Shown one piece after another: positions 62,227 to 64,000 of a stretch of 64,000 nt of DNA. The notes under the pieces were generated by a model. That model worked only from the letters and a program-made list of their open reading frames with translations, had not been told where the DNA came from and made no database searches. This DNA comes from Prauserella salsuginis (GTDB lineage Bacteria > Actinomycetota > Actinomycetes > Mycobacteriales > Pseudonocardiaceae): positions 62,001-126,000 of the forward strand of contig NZ_JANBBF010000016.1 of assembly GCF_024648885.1 (NCBI RefSeq). The letters are read 5' to 3'. Positions within the stretch are counted from its first letter, which is position 1. Each line of letters starts with the position of its first letter. A program made the translations under genes and the position numbers.

Positions 62227-63006
62227 TCAGCCGGCGACCGGATGGTCGAGCGGATCCCCGGGGCGTACTGTGCCGCCGGTGACGACCTCGGCGTACATGC
62301 CCATCTCGTTGTGCCCGAACTCGCGGTGCAGGCGCCGCGGCAGGTCAATGTCCCGTTCTGCGGTGTCCGGGTTGACCTGCGTCGCGGCGCAGCGCTTCGT
62401 GGGGAGCACACCCCGCAGCCGGAGGCCGCCGACCGTGATCTCCTCACCGACGAGGTCGCGTTCGCTGAACGCGGGCAGTCCGTCGTAATAGATGTTCGCG
62501 CGGAACCGCCGCGGATCGAGTTCCGTGCCGAGACGTTCGCCGAGGGCCCGCACCGAGGCGAGATTCACCAGCGAGACGGCATTCATCATCGAGTCGGATA
62601 TCACCGAGACATCGGTGAATCGCCTGCCGTCGACGCGGGCGAGTGCTGGCGGAGTGGACAGGCCGAGCGCCTCGGCGAAGAATGTGGTCACGGCCGCAGC
62701 GCCGTCGTCGGTGGTGAGGGTCGCCTCGAGCACGGTGCGACCGTCGCGGTCCGCCTGCAGGACACCCGTCTCCGGGTCGAAGCGGGTGCGGTACCCCGCG
62801 AGCGACGCGTCGCGGGCGAGCATGAAGAACTGGGTCTTCGGCAGCGGCTCGGTCAAGCCGGGGGTGTAGTCGCCGTCGGGCCGGGCGAGCGCGAACGCCC
62901 GGTCGTACGGCACGCCGCGACCGGGTTCGAGGGGGACCGACGGCAGCTCCTGCGGGCTCAGCCCCTTCACAGGATAGACGTACAGTCCGCGGATCTCGCC
63001 GGTCAT
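62227..63006 (-). CDS. MOSC-domain protein
   Basis: 259-aa protein with an N-terminal MOSC beta-barrel domain ([19 protein letters not shown]) and the MOSC core at about 150-250: [38 protein letters not shown] and [12 protein letters not shown]. The Cys in KRCAAT is the presumed molybdenum-cofactor ligand. Relatives include mARC-like and YcbX proteins that reduce N-hydroxylated compounds. It is divergent from the ABC ATPase gene at the window end. Confidence 0.9.
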   Translation of the reverse strand: MTGEIRGLYVYPVKGLSPQELPSVPLEPGRGVPYDRAFALARPDGDYTPGLTEPLPKTQFFMLARDASLAGYRTRFDPETGVLQADRDGRTVLEATLTTDDGAAAVTTFFAEALGLSTPPALARVDGRRFTDVSVISDSMMNAVSLVNLASVRALGERLGTELDPRRFRANIYYDGLPAFSERDLVGEEITVGGLRLRGVLPTKRCAATQVNPDTAERDIDLPRRLHREFGHNEMGMYAEVVTGGTVRPGDPLDHPVAG

Positions 63007-63122
63007 GTCGCGTGCCCTTCTCGCGGCGGGTTCGGAATGTGCAGGGGCAATCTAACCGTTCCACGGAGTGTGGTTCGCGGGGGAACCGCCCACCCCATCC
63101 GGGTGCGGCGAAAGGGGAGGCA

Positions 63123-64000
63123 ATGACAGCATCGTCGGCACCGGCGATCGAGACGTCCGGCTTGGTCAAGGTTTTCGGCGCGACCCGCGCGGTCGACGGC
63201 ATCGATCTGACGGTGCCGGAGGCGGCCGTGTACGGGATTCTCGGGCCGAACGGCGCAGGCAAGACGACGTTCGTGCGCATGCTCGCGACCCTGCTGCGGC
63301 CGGACGGCGGCCACGGCACCGTGTTCGGGAGGGACATCGTCGGCGAGGCCGCGCTCGTCCGGAAGCAGGTAAGTCTCACGGGGCAGTACGCCTCGATCGA
63401 CGAGGACCTGACGGGCACCGAGAACCTGGTGTTGCTCGGCAGGCTGCTGGGGCACGGGAAGTCGGCGGCGCAGCGCCGGGCGGGGGAACTGCTCGACGCG
63501 TTCGGATTGGCCGCCGCCGCGGACCGGCAGGTGAAGCACTATTCCGGCGGCATGCGGCGGCGGATCGACATCGCCGCGAGCATCATCTCCACGCCGCGCC
63601 TGCTGTTTCTCGACGAACCGACGACCGGCCTGGATCCGCGCAGCCGCAACCAGGTGTGGGACATCGTGCGGGTCATCGTCGCCCAGGGCACCACCGTGCT
63701 GCTGACCACCCAGTACCTCGACGAGGCCGATCACCTGGCGGGCCGGATCGCCGTGATCGACCACGGCACGGTCATCGCGGAGGGCACGCCCGGCGAATTG
63801 AAGGCGTCCGTGGGAGCGGGATCGGTACGCGTGCGGCTGCGCAGCGGCGAGCAGCGGGTCCAGGCCGAACGCGTACTGGCCGCGGAACTGGGTACCGAGG
63901 TGCAGTTCGACGCCGATCCCGTGGCGCTGACCGCCCGGATCGCGGGCGGGGAGTCCGGCAGGGGAGCCGCCGAGCACGCCTCGCGCGCCCTCGCGCGGCT
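63123..64000 (+). CDS. DrrA-type ABC transporter ATPase (cut by the window end)
   Basis: At least 292 aa of a daunorubicin-resistance-type ATPase. Motifs are GPNGAGKTT (Walker A), [16 protein letters not shown] (signature), [16 protein letters not shown] (Walker B) and [15 protein letters not shown]. The C-terminal DrrA extension ([14 protein letters not shown]...) has begun. A DrrB-type permease is expected just beyond the window. ATG 63123 follows an AAGGGGAGG site. Likely exports a lipid or drug; substrate unknown. Confidence 0.92.
   Translation, partial: MTASSAPAIETSGLVKVFGATRAVDGIDLTVPEAAVYGILGPNGAGKTTFVRMLATLLRPDGGHGTVFGRDIVGEAALVRKQVSLTGQYASIDEDLTGTENLVLLGRLLGHGKSAAQRRAGELLDAFGLAAAADRQVKHYSGGMRRRIDIAASIISTPRLLFLDEPTTGLDPRSRNQVWDIVRVIVAQGTTVLLTTQYLDEADHLAGRIAVIDHGTVIAEGTPGELKASVGAGSVRVRLRSGEQRVQAERVLAAELGTEVQFDADPVALTARIAGGESGRGAAEHASRALAR

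Overview
The window is very GC-rich, with strong G/C preference at third codon positions, many GTG (and a few TTG) starts, hairpin terminators without T-runs and dense 4-base start/stop overlaps. The gene set (a Vms1-like release factor of the actinobacterial type, a mycothiol-dependent-isomerase-like protein, many FadE-type acyl-CoA dehydrogenases, LCP and VanW-type envelope proteins, SufS-SufU-SufT order) points to a high-GC actinomycete, most likely of the Pseudonocardiaceae type. The genus is an inference. Both ends cut genes: the end of sufC on the left and a DrrA-type ABC ATPase on the right.

Layout. 1-2.4 kb: end of the suf Fe-S cluster operon (sufC end, sufS, sufU, sufT). 2.6-12.1 kb, minus strand: one nine-gene operon, read as regulator, BKACE/DUF849 cleavage enzyme, L-carnitine dehydrogenase, acyl-CoA thioesterase, then a complete peptide-type ABC importer (lipoprotein, two permeases, fused double ATPase) and a beta-lactamase-fold hydrolase. 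Nearly all junctions overlap or nearly touch. This looks like carnitine (possibly acylcarnitine) import and conversion to glycine betaine, under an unusual regulator carrying both an XRE-type and a TetR-type helix-turn-helix. 12.3-23 kb: housekeeping and envelope genes (dGTPase, acVLRF1 release factor, ABC-F ATPase, small HTH protein, GT87-like membrane protein, ABC exporter plus alpha/beta hydrolase, LCP ligase, BCP peroxiredoxin). 23-25 kb: a PAS-GGDEF-EAL protein with both catalytic signatures degraded.

25-31 kb: a flavin monooxygenase and P450 divergent from an AraC regulator whose promoter carries a 17-bp tandem repeat, then an acetoacetate-decarboxylase-like protein and a crotonase. 31-45 kb: an acyl-CoA catabolic region with five acyl-CoA dehydrogenases, three SDRs, a MaoC hydratase, a kinase/ACAD10-11-like pair suited to 4-hydroxyacyl-CoA breakdown, two TetR regulators, CutA and a fungal-type cytosine deaminase. 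Three copies of a TNAGCG-nn-NGCTNA palindrome suggest one TetR regulon linking the 37-kb and 45-kb operons.

45-54 kb: a J-domain/NERD membrane protein, homocysteine methyltransferase, MscS-like channel, Ser/Thr kinase and a VanW envelope protein. 53.8-58.1 kb: a complete selenocysteine locus, with selD on the minus strand, then tRNA-Sec(UCA), selA and selB on the plus strand. 58.1-64 kb: AlkB-like dioxygenase, a PASTA/Nudix pair, a zinc-ribbon-like hypothetical, a reciprocal pair of truncated genes (SMR transporter and TetR regulator, both lacking their 5' ends at one junction), alpha/beta hydrolase, HIT, MOSC and the cut ABC ATPase. No rRNA, CRISPR array, insertion sequence or prophage was seen.
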